A DNA stretch of 64,000 bases. Origin: Mycobacterium sp. DL99. Its GTDB lineage: Bacteria; Actinomycetota; Actinomycetes; Mycobacteriales; Mycobacteriaceae. Position numbers and translations under genes: made by a program. Positions 8,705-17,409 of the stretch are shown here, one piece after another. The stretch's first letter is position 1. Every line of letters begins with the position of its first letter. The DNA lies in NCBI RefSeq assembly GCF_004762045.1, contig NZ_SJOM01000007.1, forward strand, positions 6,382,583 to 6,446,582. Direction: 5' to 3'. The notes below the pieces were generated by a model. It worked only from the letters and a program-made list of their open reading frames with translations. It was not told the DNA's origin and did no database searches.

Positions 8705-9606
8705 AGCTGCGTCGCATCCGCGCGGCCACCGGACTGAGCGTGGAAGCGCTTGATTCCGAAGGTAATTGGGCTGCGTACCCCGATCTCACCCCGCTCGGCG
8801 GCCGCGTGTTCGACGATGCCTGGCTTGCCGCATCGGCCGAACGCCAGCTGCAGCACAGCGACCATCTGCTGCCGTTCCAGCCGGTGTCCTTCCGCGACTT
8901 CATGCTGTACGAACAACACAACATCGACGCCGCGCGTGGGCTGATCCGGCGCTTCCATCCCGGCCTGTACCGGCTGACTTCGCTGTACGAACGCGTGACC
9001 GGCCGTCCGGTACCGCAGTTCAAACCCAAGCCGCTGTTCTACCAGCAGCCGATCTACTACATGTCCAACGCGCAGACCTTCGTCCCGACCGGCACCCCGG
9101 TTGTGATACCGGACTATTCGCAGGCGCTCGACTTCGAACTGGAGATCGGATTCGTCCTCGCCGCACCATTGTTCAACGCGACACCCGAGAAAGCGGCCGA
9201 GTCGATCGGCGCGTTCGTCGTGCTCAACGACTTCAGCGCGCGCGATGTGCAACGCCCCGAGATGCTCAGCGGCTTCGGACCGCAGAAGTCCAAGCACTTC
9301 GCCAGCTCGATGTCGGACACCGCGGTCACCGCCGATGAGATCCTGCCCCGGATCAATTCCCTCACCGGTTCCGTCGCGCTCAACGGGGCGGTGGTCAGCA
9401 CTGTCAGCAGCGCGGGGATGCAACACAGCCTGGGCGAGGTGCTGGCACACGCGTCACGCAGCGAACCGCTCTATCCCGGCGAGCTTTTCGGCACCGGGAC
9501 ACTTCCCGGCGGAAGCGGCATGGAGACCGGGCACTGGCTACTTCCCGGCGACACCCTCACGCTGACCCTGGACGGCATCGGCCACATCGAGCACACCATC
9601 GCCTGA
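8701..9606 (+). CDS. Fumarylacetoacetate hydrolase (FAH) family protein
   Basis: A 301-aa protein of the FAH superfamily, which cleaves C-C bonds of beta-diketo acids or hydrates or decarboxylates dienoates using a divalent metal. The metal-binding core reads DFELEIGFVL, with acidic ligands in the usual E-x-E arrangement, then LNDFSARDVQRPEM and PGELFGTGTLPGG. Length and the long N-terminal domain fit fumarylacetoacetase-like mycobacterial proteins. ATG 8701 overlaps the upstream stop as ATGA; GTG 8692 is an alternative. A 23-bp-arm hairpin follows. Together with two FadE proteins and a hydrolase it suggests ring or chain cleavage of a cyclic compound, which is inference. Confidence 0.88.
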   Translation: MKLRRIRAATGLSVEALDSEGNWAAYPDLTPLGGRVFDDAWLAASAERQLQHSDHLLPFQPVSFRDFMLYEQHNIDAARGLIRRFHPGLYRLTSLYERVTGRPVPQFKPKPLFYQQPIYYMSNAQTFVPTGTPVVIPDYSQALDFELEIGFVLAAPLFNATPEKAAESIGAFVVLNDFSARDVQRPEMLSGFGPQKSKHFASSMSDTAVTADEILPRINSLTGSVALNGAVVSTVSSAGMQHSLGEVLAHASRSEPLYPGELFGTGTLPGGSGMETGHWLLPGDTLTLTLDGIGHIEHTIA

Positions 9607-9609
9607 CTC

Positions 9610-9674
9610 CCGCCGAAACGGTATTCCAGCAGAGATAGTGCGAGAAGGCACCTGCTGGAATACCGTTTCGGCGG
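9610..9674. terminator. Long hairpin between convergent genes (bidirectional terminator candidate)
   Basis: A perfect 23-bp inverted repeat, 9610-9632 against 9652-9674, with a 19-nt loop. It fills the whole gap between the FAH gene (+) and hrpA (-). The arm core is CCGCCGAAACGGTATTCCAG. Confidence 0.75.
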
Positions 9675-12600
9675 CTATCGGGTGACGGCGTCGATCGCCT
9701 TGTAGATGCGCTGCTCGCTGACCGGCCGCGGAGTGCCGAGCTGCTGGGCCCACAGGCTGACCCGCAGTTCCTCGATCTGCCACGCGATGTCTCGGATGTC
9801 GGCGGCCGCGGCGCGGCCCGGCGAAAGCGCCTGAACCAGTTCGTCATAGGCGTCCTCGACGGCATGCACCCGTGACATCCGGTCCCGATCGGCGCCAACT
9901 CCCTGCGGCAACCGCTCCAACCGGCGGGCCATCGCGGTGACATATCGCGCCAGATCGTTGAGCTGCGCGATGCCGGTCATGGTGACAAATCGCTTGGGCA
10001 ACAGTCGATCCAGTTGAGACCGGATATCCGCGACGGCATCGGCGTGGGTGGCTGACGGCTTGTCGGGCAGTGCGACCTGCACCTCATGCGCGGCGGCCAG
10101 CACCTTCTCGACCCGGCTCACCCCGGCTTGCGTGGTGGGGCCGAGTTCCTTGCCGGCCCGGGCCAGGACGCCGGCGAACTCGGCCTTCGTCCACACCGGC
10201 TTGGGAACCAACACATCCGCGGCCGCGTCGGCGCAATCATCGAGCAGCGCGGCCAGAGTGCCGTCGGGATTGGCGTTGAGTGCCAGTCGGGTCCGGGTGC
10301 TCAGGCCCCGCTCGATCGCCTTGACCGGTGACGGTACGGTCAGGCGCAACAGCCTGCGCAGTCCCGGCCGCATGGCCGCAGCCTGGTCGGCCGGGTTGGC
10401 GAACACCTTGATGTCGACGGCCTTTCCGGTATCCACGAAGGCCGGGTATCCGCGGACGGTGTGCCCGCCGCTCACGTTTTCCACCGTGCGCGGCAGCTCG
10501 TCGAGATCCTCGGGCCAGGCCCGCAACCCGGTGCGTTCCAGGTCACCGCCCAGCGCGTCGGCCACGGCCTGGGCGACGGGGACGGCCAACTGCTCGCGCA
10601 GCGCGTCGATGTTCTTTCCGCGGGCCACCTCTTTGCCGTCGGCCGATTCCACGGCGAAGGTCATCCGCAGATGGTCCGGGATCTTGCTCAGGTCGAACGC
10701 GTCGATCGGTACCAGAATGCCGCTGCGCCTGCGCAGTTCGCGCTGGATCTCGTCCAGCAGTGACCCCGCGGAGGGATCGATGTCGCCCAGGATGGCGCGC
10801 GCGGTGTCGGGAGCCGGGACGAAGTTGCGCCGCAGGTCCTTGGGCAGTGACTTGATCAGCGCGGTGACGAGTTCCTCCCGCAAAGCCGGTACCTGCCAGG
10901 CGAAGCCGTCACCGCCGAGCCGGGCCAGCACACCGACCGGCACGTGCACGGTGACTCCGTCGTCGGCGGCGCCGGGCTCGAACCGGTAGGTCAGCGGCAG
11001 TTCGAGATCGCCGGTCTGCCAGGTGTCGGGATTGTCCGCCCCATCCTCGGAACGCAGCAAGTCGTCACGTGTGAAGGTGAGGAGGTCAGGTGTCTTGTGC
11101 CGCTGCTTCTTCCACCAGTCGTCGAAGTGGCGCGCGGAGATGACGTCGGCCGGGATGCGGGCGTCGTAGAGCACGTAGATGTCGTCGTCGCCGACCAGAA
11201 GGTCGCGCCGCCGAGCCCGCTCCTCGATCTCCTCGAGTTCGGTGCGGAGCCGCGCGTTGTCGCGGAAGAAGTGGTGCCGGGTCTGCCAGTCGCCCTCGAC
11301 CAGTGCATGCCGGATGAACAACTCGCGGCACAGCTCCGGGTCGATCTGCGTGTATCCGATTTTCCGGCGCGGAACCAGGGGCAGCCCGTAGAGCGTGACC
11401 CGCTCGAACGCCACCACCGAGCCCCGCCTGGCCTCCCAGTGCGGCTCGCTGTAATTGCGTTGCACCAGATGTCCGGCCACCCGCTCGATCGCCTCGGGTT
11501 CGACCTTGGCGGCGATGCGGCCGAACAGCCGGCTGGTCTCGACCAGGTCGGCCACCACGATCCAGCGCGGCGGCTTCTTCGTCAGTACCGAGCCCGGCGC
11601 GAGTACGAACTTGGAGTTGCGCGCGCCGGCGTAGTCGCGGGACTCCCCCTCCCGCAGCCCGACGTGGGACAACAGGCCCGCGGTCAGCGCGGCGTGGATG
11701 CTTGCCGGCTCGGCAGGCTCGTCACTCTCGCGGATCCCGATGTCGCGGGCGATGCTGCGCAGCTGGCCGGTCAGGTCCTGCCACTCCCGGATCCGCAGAT
11801 AGTGCAGGAACTCCTCGCGGCACATCCGGCGGAAGGCACTGCCGGAACGCTGGTTTCGCTGCTCCCGCAGGTAGTTCCACAGGTTGAGGTACGAGATGAA
11901 GTCCGAATGCTCGTCGGCAAACCGCGCATGCTTCTGACGCGCCGCTTCCTCCCGGTCAGTCGGGCGCTCGCGCGGATCGGGGATCGACAACGCGGCCGCC
12001 AGCACCAGCACCTCCCGCACGCAGCCCTCGGTGTCGGCCTGCAGGATCATCCGCCCGACGCGCGGGTCGAGCGGCAGCCGAGCCAGGCGTCGTCCGACGT
12101 CGGTCAGCGCACCCGCCGCATCGAACGCGCCGAGTTCCTGCAGCAATTGCACGCCGTCGCGGATGCTGCGGGCATCCGGTGGATCCAAGAAGGGAAACTC
12201 CGCGATGTCGCCGAGCTGAAGGGCAGCCATCTGCAGGATGACGGCGGCCAGGTTGGTCCGCAGGATCTCCGGATCGGTGTACCGGGGCCGTGATTCGAAG
12301 TCCGCCTCCGAGTACAGCCGGATGCAGACGCCGGGCGCGGTACGTCCGGAGCGACCGGCCCGCTGGGCGGCCGAGGCCTGGGAGATCGGCTCGATCGGCA
12401 GCCGCTGCACCTTGGTGCGACGGCTGTAGCGGGAGATCCGCGCGGTGCCGGGGTCGACGACGTACCGGATGCCCGGCACGGTGAGCGACGTCTCGGCCAC
12501 GTTGGTGGCCAGCACGATTCGCCGACCGGTGCGGCTGGGCTGGAACACCTTCTGCTGGTCGGCGGTGGGCAATCGGGCATACAGCGGCAGCACCTCGGTG

Positions 12601-13568
12601 TTGCGCAGGTCCTTCAATGCTTCTGCGGTGTCCCGGATTTCACGTTCACCGGACAGGAACACCAGGACATCGCCCGGAGGTTCGGACTCCAGCTCGCGGA
12701 CCGCGTCGACGATGGCCTCGGTCGGATCGCGGAGTTCGGTCCGCACGATCTCGTGGTCGGGATCATCGGGATCATCGGCGTCGTCTGCGCCGCCGACGGT
12801 GACTTCCAGAGGCCGGTACCGGATCTCGACGGGATAGGTGCGCCCCGACACCTCGACGATCGGAGCATCGTTGAAGTGCGCCGCGAACCGCTCCGGCTCG
12901 ATGGTGGCCGAGGTGACGATGACCTTGAGGTCGGGCCGTCGCGGCAACAGCTCACGCAGGTAGCCGAGCAGGAAGTCGATGTTGAGGCTGCGCTCGTGCG
13001 CCTCGTCGAGGATCAGCGTGTCGTAGCGCAGCAGCCGACGGTCTCTTTGAATCTCGGCGAGCAGAATGCCGTCGGTCATCAGCTTGATCAGGGTCGAATC
13101 GCTGGCCTGGTCGGTGAAGCGCACCGTGTAGCCGACGGCGTCGCCCAGCGGGGTGCCGAGTTCGTCGGCGATGCGCTGGGCCACCGTGCGCGCGGCGAGC
13201 CGGCGGGGCTGGGTGTGACCGATGGTGCCGCGGATGCCGCGACCGAGGTCGAGGCAGATCTTGGGCAGCTGGGTGGTCTTGCCCGAGCCCGTCGCGCCGG
13301 CGACCACCACCACCTGGTTCTCGCTGATGGCTTTGGCCAGCTCATCGCGATGCTGGCTGACCGGCAGGTCTGGGTACGTGATGGCCGGGACGGCGGCCCG
13401 GCGGGTGAGGACGAGGCCTTCCGCGGCCGCGATCTGTTCGGCGATCTTCTCGATCTTGGCCGGCTCCGCGTCACGCAGATTCCGCAGGCGGCGGCGCAGC
13501 CGATCCGCATCGCGGATGGTCAAGTCGTCGAGGCGGGAGCGAAGCTCGGCGACTGACGGTTCGGACAC
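9675..13568 (-). CDS. hrpA: ATP-dependent RNA helicase HrpA
   Basis: A 1297-aa DEAH-box RNA helicase. Near the N terminus are Walker A (AGATGSGKTTQLPK), the DEAH box (LILDEAHERSLN), motif III (VTSATIE) and motif VI (QRAGRSGRTAPG), followed by HA2/OB-fold domains. A long C-terminal extension after about residue 600 is characteristic of bacterial HrpA, giving the usual length of about 1300. It remodels RNA or ribosomal complexes in the cytoplasm. GTG 13568 (reading SEPSVAELRSRLDDL) is chosen because mycobacterial homologues start there; the frame is open upstream to 13661. It is transcribed away from the fadE5-like gene and ends against a strong hairpin. Confidence 0.95.
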   Translation of the reverse strand: MSEPSVAELRSRLDDLTIRDADRLRRRLRNLRDAEPAKIEKIAEQIAAAEGLVLTRRAAVPAITYPDLPVSQHRDELAKAISENQVVVVAGATGSGKTTQLPKICLDLGRGIRGTIGHTQPRRLAARTVAQRIADELGTPLGDAVGYTVRFTDQASDSTLIKLMTDGILLAEIQRDRRLLRYDTLILDEAHERSLNIDFLLGYLRELLPRRPDLKVIVTSATIEPERFAAHFNDAPIVEVSGRTYPVEIRYRPLEVTVGGADDADDPDDPDHEIVRTELRDPTEAIVDAVRELESEPPGDVLVFLSGEREIRDTAEALKDLRNTEVLPLYARLPTADQQKVFQPSRTGRRIVLATNVAETSLTVPGIRYVVDPGTARISRYSRRTKVQRLPIEPISQASAAQRAGRSGRTAPGVCIRLYSEADFESRPRYTDPEILRTNLAAVILQMAALQLGDIAEFPFLDPPDARSIRDGVQLLQELGAFDAAGALTDVGRRLARLPLDPRVGRMILQADTEGCVREVLVLAAALSIPDPRERPTDREEAARQKHARFADEHSDFISYLNLWNYLREQRNQRSGSAFRRMCREEFLHYLRIREWQDLTGQLRSIARDIGIRESDEPAEPASIHAALTAGLLSHVGLREGESRDYAGARNSKFVLAPGSVLTKKPPRWIVVADLVETSRLFGRIAAKVEPEAIERVAGHLVQRNYSEPHWEARRGSVVAFERVTLYGLPLVPRRKIGYTQIDPELCRELFIRHALVEGDWQTRHHFFRDNARLRTELEEIEERARRRDLLVGDDDIYVLYDARIPADVISARHFDDWWKKQRHKTPDLLTFTRDDLLRSEDGADNPDTWQTGDLELPLTYRFEPGAADDGVTVHVPVGVLARLGGDGFAWQVPALREELVTALIKSLPKDLRRNFVPAPDTARAILGDIDPSAGSLLDEIQRELRRRSGILVPIDAFDLSKIPDHLRMTFAVESADGKEVARGKNIDALREQLAVPVAQAVADALGGDLERTGLRAWPEDLDELPRTVENVSGGHTVRGYPAFVDTGKAVDIKVFANPADQAAAMRPGLRRLLRLTVPSPVKAIERGLSTRTRLALNANPDGTLAALLDDCADAAADVLVPKPVWTKAEFAGVLARAGKELGPTTQAGVSRVEKVLAAAHEVQVALPDKPSATHADAVADIRSQLDRLLPKRFVTMTGIAQLNDLARYVTAMARRLERLPQGVGADRDRMSRVHAVEDAYDELVQALSPGRAAAADIRDIAWQIEELRVSLWAQQLGTPRPVSEQRIYKAIDAVTR

Positions 13569-13595
13569 TCGGTCAAGGATAGGTGCATGATCAAA

Positions 13596-13611
13596 TGTGA
13601 TGTAGCTCACA
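13596..13611. promoter_or_regulatory. Perfect CRP-type operator (TGTGA-N6-TCACA)
   Basis: The sequence TGTGATGTAGCTCACA matches the cyclic-AMP receptor palindrome exactly. Mycobacterial Crp (Rv3676) uses the same consensus. It lies 28 bp upstream of the hrpA start and 95 bp upstream of the fadE5-like gene, so it may serve either or both. Confidence 0.75.
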
Positions 13612-13646
13612 TCCCGCTCGGAGCTGGCAACCTCCGGTTCCGTAGC

Positions 13647-13666
13647 CGTAGGTTGCTGCACCTACG
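13647..13666. promoter_or_regulatory. Operator-like inverted repeat upstream of the fadE5-like gene
   Basis: CGTAGGT (13647-13653) and ACCTACG (13660-13666) form a 7-bp inverted repeat with a 6-bp spacer, 40 bp upstream of GTG 13706. Size and symmetry suit a TetR-type lipid-responsive repressor. The regulator is not identified. Confidence 0.5.
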
Positions 13667-13705
13667 CTTGCGTACCCCGTCCGGCGTCGGCAACGCTTGC
13701 AGATC

Positions 13706-15547
13706 GTGGCTCACTACATCGCCAATGTCCGCGATATCGAATTCAATCTCTTCCAGGTTCTCGCCTTGGGTCCGGTCCTCGACTCGGGCGCATTCGGCGA
13801 CCTCGACGCAGAGACCGCACAGACCATGCTCGACGAGGTCGCCCGCTTTGCCGAAGGCGTCGTCGCAGAGTCGTTCGTCGACAGCGACCGCAACCCGCCC
13901 GAGTTCGATCCGGCAACCCACGAGATCACGATGCCCGGGCCCCTCGCCAAGACGGTGCAGGCAGTCAAGGACGCCGAATGGTGGCGCATCGGCCTCGCCG
14001 AGAACGCCGGCGGCACACCGGCGCCCGCATCGTTGGTGTGGGCCATCCAGGAAATGATCATGGGCGCCAACCCGTCGGCAATGTTCCTCTACGGACTCGG
14101 CCCGGCGATGGCGCACACCCTGGCCGAGGTCGGCACCGAGGAGCAGCAGCGCTGGGCGCGCATGAGCATGGACAAGGGCTGGGCCGGCACCATGGTGCTG
14201 ACAGAGCCGGATGCCGGATCCGACGTGGGCGCGGGCCGCACAAAGGCCATCGCGCAGCCCGACGGCACCTGGCACATCGACGGGGTGAAGCGTTTCATCT
14301 CCGGTGGCGACGTCGGCGACACCGCCGAGAACGTCTTCCACCTCGTGCTGGCCCGCCCCGAGGGCGCCGGGCCCGGCACCAAGGGCCTGAGCCTGTTCTA
14401 CGTCCCGAAGTTCCACTTCGACCCCGAGACCCTCGAACTCGGGGAGCGCAACGGCGTGTTCGTCACCGGTCTCGAGCACAAGATGGGCATCAAGTCGTCA
14501 CCGACCTGCGAGCTCACCTTCGGTGCGCACGGCACCCCGGCCGTCGGCTATCTCGTCGGCGACGTGCACAACGGCATCGCGCAGATGTTCCGCGTGATCG
14601 AGAACGCGCGCATGACCGTCGGGGTGAAGTCGGCCGGCACCCTGTCCACCGGCTACCTCAATGCACTGGCCTACGCCAAGGAACGCATCCAGGGCTCGGA
14701 CATGCTCAGGATGACCGACAAGACCGCACCGCGGGTCGCGATCATCGAGCACCCCGACGTGCGGCGCAGCCTGCTCACGCAGAAGGCCTACGCCGAGGGC
14801 CTGCGGTCGGTGTACCTGTACACCGCGGCGCACCAGGATTCTGTGGTGGCGCAACATGTCTCGGGCGCCGACGCCGGCCTGGCGCACCGCGTCAACGACC
14901 TGCTGCTGCCGATCGTGAAGGGCGTCGGCTCCGAGAAGGCCTACGAGATCCTGACGGAATCGCTGCAGACCCTCGGCGGATCCGGCTACCTGCAGGACTA
15001 CCCGATCGAGCAGTACATCCGCGACGCCAAGATCGATTCGCTCTACGAGGGCACCACCGCCATCCAGGCGCTGGACTTCTTCTTCCGCAAGATCATCCGC
15101 GATCAGGGTGGAGCGCTGGCGCATGTGGCGGCCCAGATCTCGGCCACGATCGAATCCGAGGGCGCCGGGCTGGAACCCGAGATCGCGCGGCTGGCCACTG
15201 CGTTGGCCGATGTGCAGTCGATGGCGGCCACGCTGACCGGCTACCTGATGTCCGCTCAGGAACAGCCCGAGCAGCTGTACAAGGTCGGCCTCGGTTCGGT
15301 GCGGTTCCTGCTGGCGGTGGGCGATCTGCTCATCGGCTGGCGCCTGCTGGTCGGCGCGCAGGTCGCCCAGACCGCGCTGGCTGGTCTGACCGGGAAGGCC
15401 GCCGATCGCGATCGGCCGTTCTACGAAGGCAAGGTCGCGGTGGCGAAGTTCTTCGCGCACAACATGTTGCCGCTGCTGACGGCGGTTCGCGAAGTTGTCG
15501 AGTCGGTCGACGGCGAGGTCATGCACCTGGACAACGCCGCGTTCTGA
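13706..15547 (+). CDS. FadE5-type acyl-CoA dehydrogenase
   Basis: A 613-aa long-form acyl-CoA dehydrogenase. It begins AHYIANVRDIEFNLFQVL, as FadE5 begins SHYKSNVRD, which fixes the start at GTG 13706. FAD/substrate motifs are MVLTEPDAGSDVGAGRTKA (about 172-190) and VKRFISGGDVGD. The catalytic glutamate region is SLYEGTTAIQALDFFFRKI (about 445). The extra C-terminal helical domain (about 480-613) is the hallmark of this class. FadE5 oxidises acyl-CoAs of broad chain length. Differences from M. tuberculosis FadE5 are scattered throughout, so this may be a paralogue rather than the orthologue. It has a perfect CRP site and a second palindrome in its promoter. The FAH gene follows closely. Confidence 0.92.
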   Translation: MAHYIANVRDIEFNLFQVLALGPVLDSGAFGDLDAETAQTMLDEVARFAEGVVAESFVDSDRNPPEFDPATHEITMPGPLAKTVQAVKDAEWWRIGLAENAGGTPAPASLVWAIQEMIMGANPSAMFLYGLGPAMAHTLAEVGTEEQQRWARMSMDKGWAGTMVLTEPDAGSDVGAGRTKAIAQPDGTWHIDGVKRFISGGDVGDTAENVFHLVLARPEGAGPGTKGLSLFYVPKFHFDPETLELGERNGVFVTGLEHKMGIKSSPTCELTFGAHGTPAVGYLVGDVHNGIAQMFRVIENARMTVGVKSAGTLSTGYLNALAYAKERIQGSDMLRMTDKTAPRVAIIEHPDVRRSLLTQKAYAEGLRSVYLYTAAHQDSVVAQHVSGADAGLAHRVNDLLLPIVKGVGSEKAYEILTESLQTLGGSGYLQDYPIEQYIRDAKIDSLYEGTTAIQALDFFFRKIIRDQGGALAHVAAQISATIESEGAGLEPEIARLATALADVQSMAATLTGYLMSAQEQPEQLYKVGLGSVRFLLAVGDLLIGWRLLVGAQVAQTALAGLTGKAADRDRPFYEGKVAVAKFFAHNMLPLLTAVREVVESVDGEVMHLDNAAF

Positions 15548-15571
15548 GCCCAGCCGGGGAAGATGGTTCCC

Positions 15572-16282
15572 ATGGCCGACTTCGTGATCCCACCGCCACC
15601 ACAGGCGTCGCTGCCGGTGAGCACCGGGCCCGAGCGCTTCCCGGTGCGACGGGTGTTCTGCGTCGGACGCAATTACGCGGCCCACGCGCGGGAGATGGGC
15701 AAGGACCCCGACCGGGAACCGCCGTTCTTCTTCATGAAGCCGGCCGACGCTGTGATCGATGCGGCGGGCACCGTCCCCTACCCGTCGCTGACCTCGTCGT
15801 TTCACCACGAGATCGAGCTCGTGGTGGCGCTGGGTGCCAGGGGCCGCGACGTGGCACCGGACGACGCGCTGGGCCTGGTCTGGGGCTACGGGGTCGGCGT
15901 CGACCTGACCCGGCGCGATCTGCAGGACGAGGCCAAGAAGCTCAGCCGGCCCTGGGATTGGGCCAAGGGGTTCGACGCATCCGCCCCGTGCACGCCGATC
16001 CATCCGGTCGCCGAAGTCGGTCACCCCGACAGCGGCGAGATCTGGCTGCGGGTCAACGGCGAGCTCAAGCAGCACGGTGACCTCAAGGACCTGATCTGGA
16101 CGGTGCCGGAGGTCATCAGCGCGATCTCGGCTGCCGTCGACCTGGCACCGGGCGACCTGATCTACAGCGGAACCCCGGCCGGGGTCGGTCCGATGCAACC
16201 CGGCGACGTGGTCTCCGGTGGTGTCGACGGGGTTGCCGAGTTCAGCTTCACGGTCGGCTCAGCCGATCGGCGGCCCGCCTGA
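15572..16282 (+). CDS. FAH-family hydrolase (fumarylpyruvate hydrolase-like)
   Basis: A 236-aa short-form FAH protein. The sequence FCVGRNYAAHAREMG is the usual N-terminal signature. The metal site reads HHEIELVVALG, with GVDLTRRDLQ and LIYSGTPAGVGP later, as in fumarylpyruvate hydrolases and oxaloacetate decarboxylases. ATG 15572 is preferred over ATG 15563 because the GGGGAAG sequence ends 9 nt before it. It follows the fadE5-like gene by 24 nt and is probably co-transcribed. The 3' end overlaps the convergent iclR gene by 35 nt. The substrate is inferred only from family. Confidence 0.87.
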   Translation: MADFVIPPPPQASLPVSTGPERFPVRRVFCVGRNYAAHAREMGKDPDREPPFFFMKPADAVIDAAGTVPYPSLTSSFHHEIELVVALGARGRDVAPDDALGLVWGYGVGVDLTRRDLQDEAKKLSRPWDWAKGFDASAPCTPIHPVAEVGHPDSGEIWLRVNGELKQHGDLKDLIWTVPEVISAISAAVDLAPGDLIYSGTPAGVGPMQPGDVVSGGVDGVAEFSFTVGSADRRPA

Positions 16283-17099
16283 CCCGCTGCCCTGCGGTGT
16301 CCACCTGGCGGGCGGTCATGGGCCGCAGCGGGTGTACCGACAGGATGAGTGCGACCCGGCCGTGAGCGTCGAACACCGGTGCGGCGATCGTGGCCACCGG
16401 CTGTGCCTTGCCGGCCGCGTCGCCGGCCGCCAGGCCGATGGTGGTGAACTCAGCGAGCAGTTGATCGGTGATGCCGCGGACGTGGTCGGGCAGTCCGTCA
16501 CTCGGCAGTGAGCCGACCATCTGCGCGGCCCGGGTCAGATCCGGCGTCGTCCAGTCGACGTCGAAACCCTGCTCCCTGGTCTGGGCCAGCACCTGCTCCA
16601 GCCGCCGCGCGATGGCCGCGGGTGCACGCTCGATCCAGGCCCGCTGCCCAACGGGCGAATCCCAGGCGGCGAAGGCGACGCCGAACGGCGGCGCGTACCG
16701 GATGCGATCCCCCGGCGTGCCCGCCGGCCGCGGCCCGGCGCCTTCGAACGCGGTGATCACCAGTTCATCGGCGACCCGTTCGACCACAGAGGCGGCATGC
16801 CCGAACTGCTCTGAAAGTTCTTGTGCGGCAATGCGAGCCACATGTGCCAGCGGTCGCGCCGCCTCGGTTCGGGCAGCCACCACGGCCAGGCCCGGTCCCA
16901 GCGCGAACGTCTTGTCCACGGGATCACGGATCAGCCAGCCCCGGTCGCACAAGGTCTTGAGGATCGCGTGTGCGGTGGCCTGCGTCAGGTCCAGTGCGCT
17001 GACCACATCGGAGAACCGCAACCGCGCATCGCCGGAACTTGCCAGCAACTCGATCACATCCAGCACCCGGCTCGTCGGCGCCGAGCTTGCACCGCGCAC
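16248..17099 (-). CDS. IclR family transcriptional regulator
   Basis: A 283-aa regulator. Residues 8-70 form the winged helix-turn-helix (SRVLDVIELLASSGDARLRFSD as first helices, then DLTQATAHAILKTLCDRGWL). The C-terminal effector domain ends GRVALILSVHPLRPMTARQV. GTG 17099 is the first usable start. Upstream, an inverted repeat at 17144-17160 is its likely operator. It is divergent to the remnant ADH/SnoaL/SDR operon, which it probably controls, as IclR proteins usually control neighbouring catabolic genes. The 3' end overlaps the FAH gene by 35 nt. Confidence 0.9.
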   Translation of the reverse strand: MRGASSAPTSRVLDVIELLASSGDARLRFSDVVSALDLTQATAHAILKTLCDRGWLIRDPVDKTFALGPGLAVVAARTEAARPLAHVARIAAQELSEQFGHAASVVERVADELVITAFEGAGPRPAGTPGDRIRYAPPFGVAFAAWDSPVGQRAWIERAPAAIARRLEQVLAQTREQGFDVDWTTPDLTRAAQMVGSLPSDGLPDHVRGITDQLLAEFTTIGLAAGDAAGKAQPVATIAAPVFDAHGRVALILSVHPLRPMTARQVDTAGQRVRRAADRLSRP

Positions 17100-17141
17100 C
17101 CTTGACTCCCCTCTGGGCGGTTCCTACAGTCGGTCTTGTTA

Positions 17142-17170
17142 ATTCGAGAGATTATCTCGACTATTCGAGA
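17142..17170. promoter_or_regulatory. Candidate IclR operator
   Basis: TCGAGA-N5-TCTCGA (17144-17160) is a perfect inverted repeat, and ATTCGAGA recurs at 17163-17170 as a direct repeat. It lies between the iclR start (17099) and the remnant ADH start (17184). Confidence 0.6.
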
Positions 17171-17183
17171 ATTGATAGGTGCG

Positions 17184-17409
17184 ATGCGCGCAGTCGTCTT
17201 GCCAGGGCGTGACCCTGCAGTTCGGCGGTGGACCGTGGCCGCAGGCCTGGTACGGGACGCTGGACGCCATCGTCACAGGAGACCTGGACCCGACGCCCAG
17301 CATCGGCATGGTGGTGCCGCTCGACGAGGTTCCCGACGCGCTCGACCTGGCCCGCCGTTCGGCAGGGCCGGCCCGAATCATTGTGCATCCGAACGGAGAT
17401 CACGCATGA
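17184..17409 (+). pseudogene. Zinc alcohol dehydrogenase remnant with large internal deletion
   Basis: Two ends of a zinc-dependent alcohol dehydrogenase remain in different frames. From ATG 17184 the first codons read MRAVVLPGR, the standard start of this family. About 30 bp on, the reading moves to another frame and gives the last 65 or so residues, including VTLQF, TLDAIVTGDLDPTPSIG and LDEVPDALDLARR. About 280 codons of the catalytic and NAD-binding core are missing. The stop overlaps the ATG of the next gene (ATGA), the coupling an intact operon would have. It cannot make an active enzyme. The promoter side and operator still look intact and now drive the two genes downstream. Confidence 0.8.

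Noticed and set aside
10944..12293. A 449-codon plus-strand frame
   Set aside because: It is antisense to hrpA, whose frame has clear helicase motifs. High GC content makes long antisense frames common here.
13978..16080. A 700-codon plus-strand frame rich in Arg
   Set aside because: It runs across the fadE5-like and FAH genes in a shifted frame; both have strong family motifs in their own frames.
14498..16198. A 566-codon minus-strand frame
   Set aside because: It is antisense to the same two genes and has no recognisable domain.
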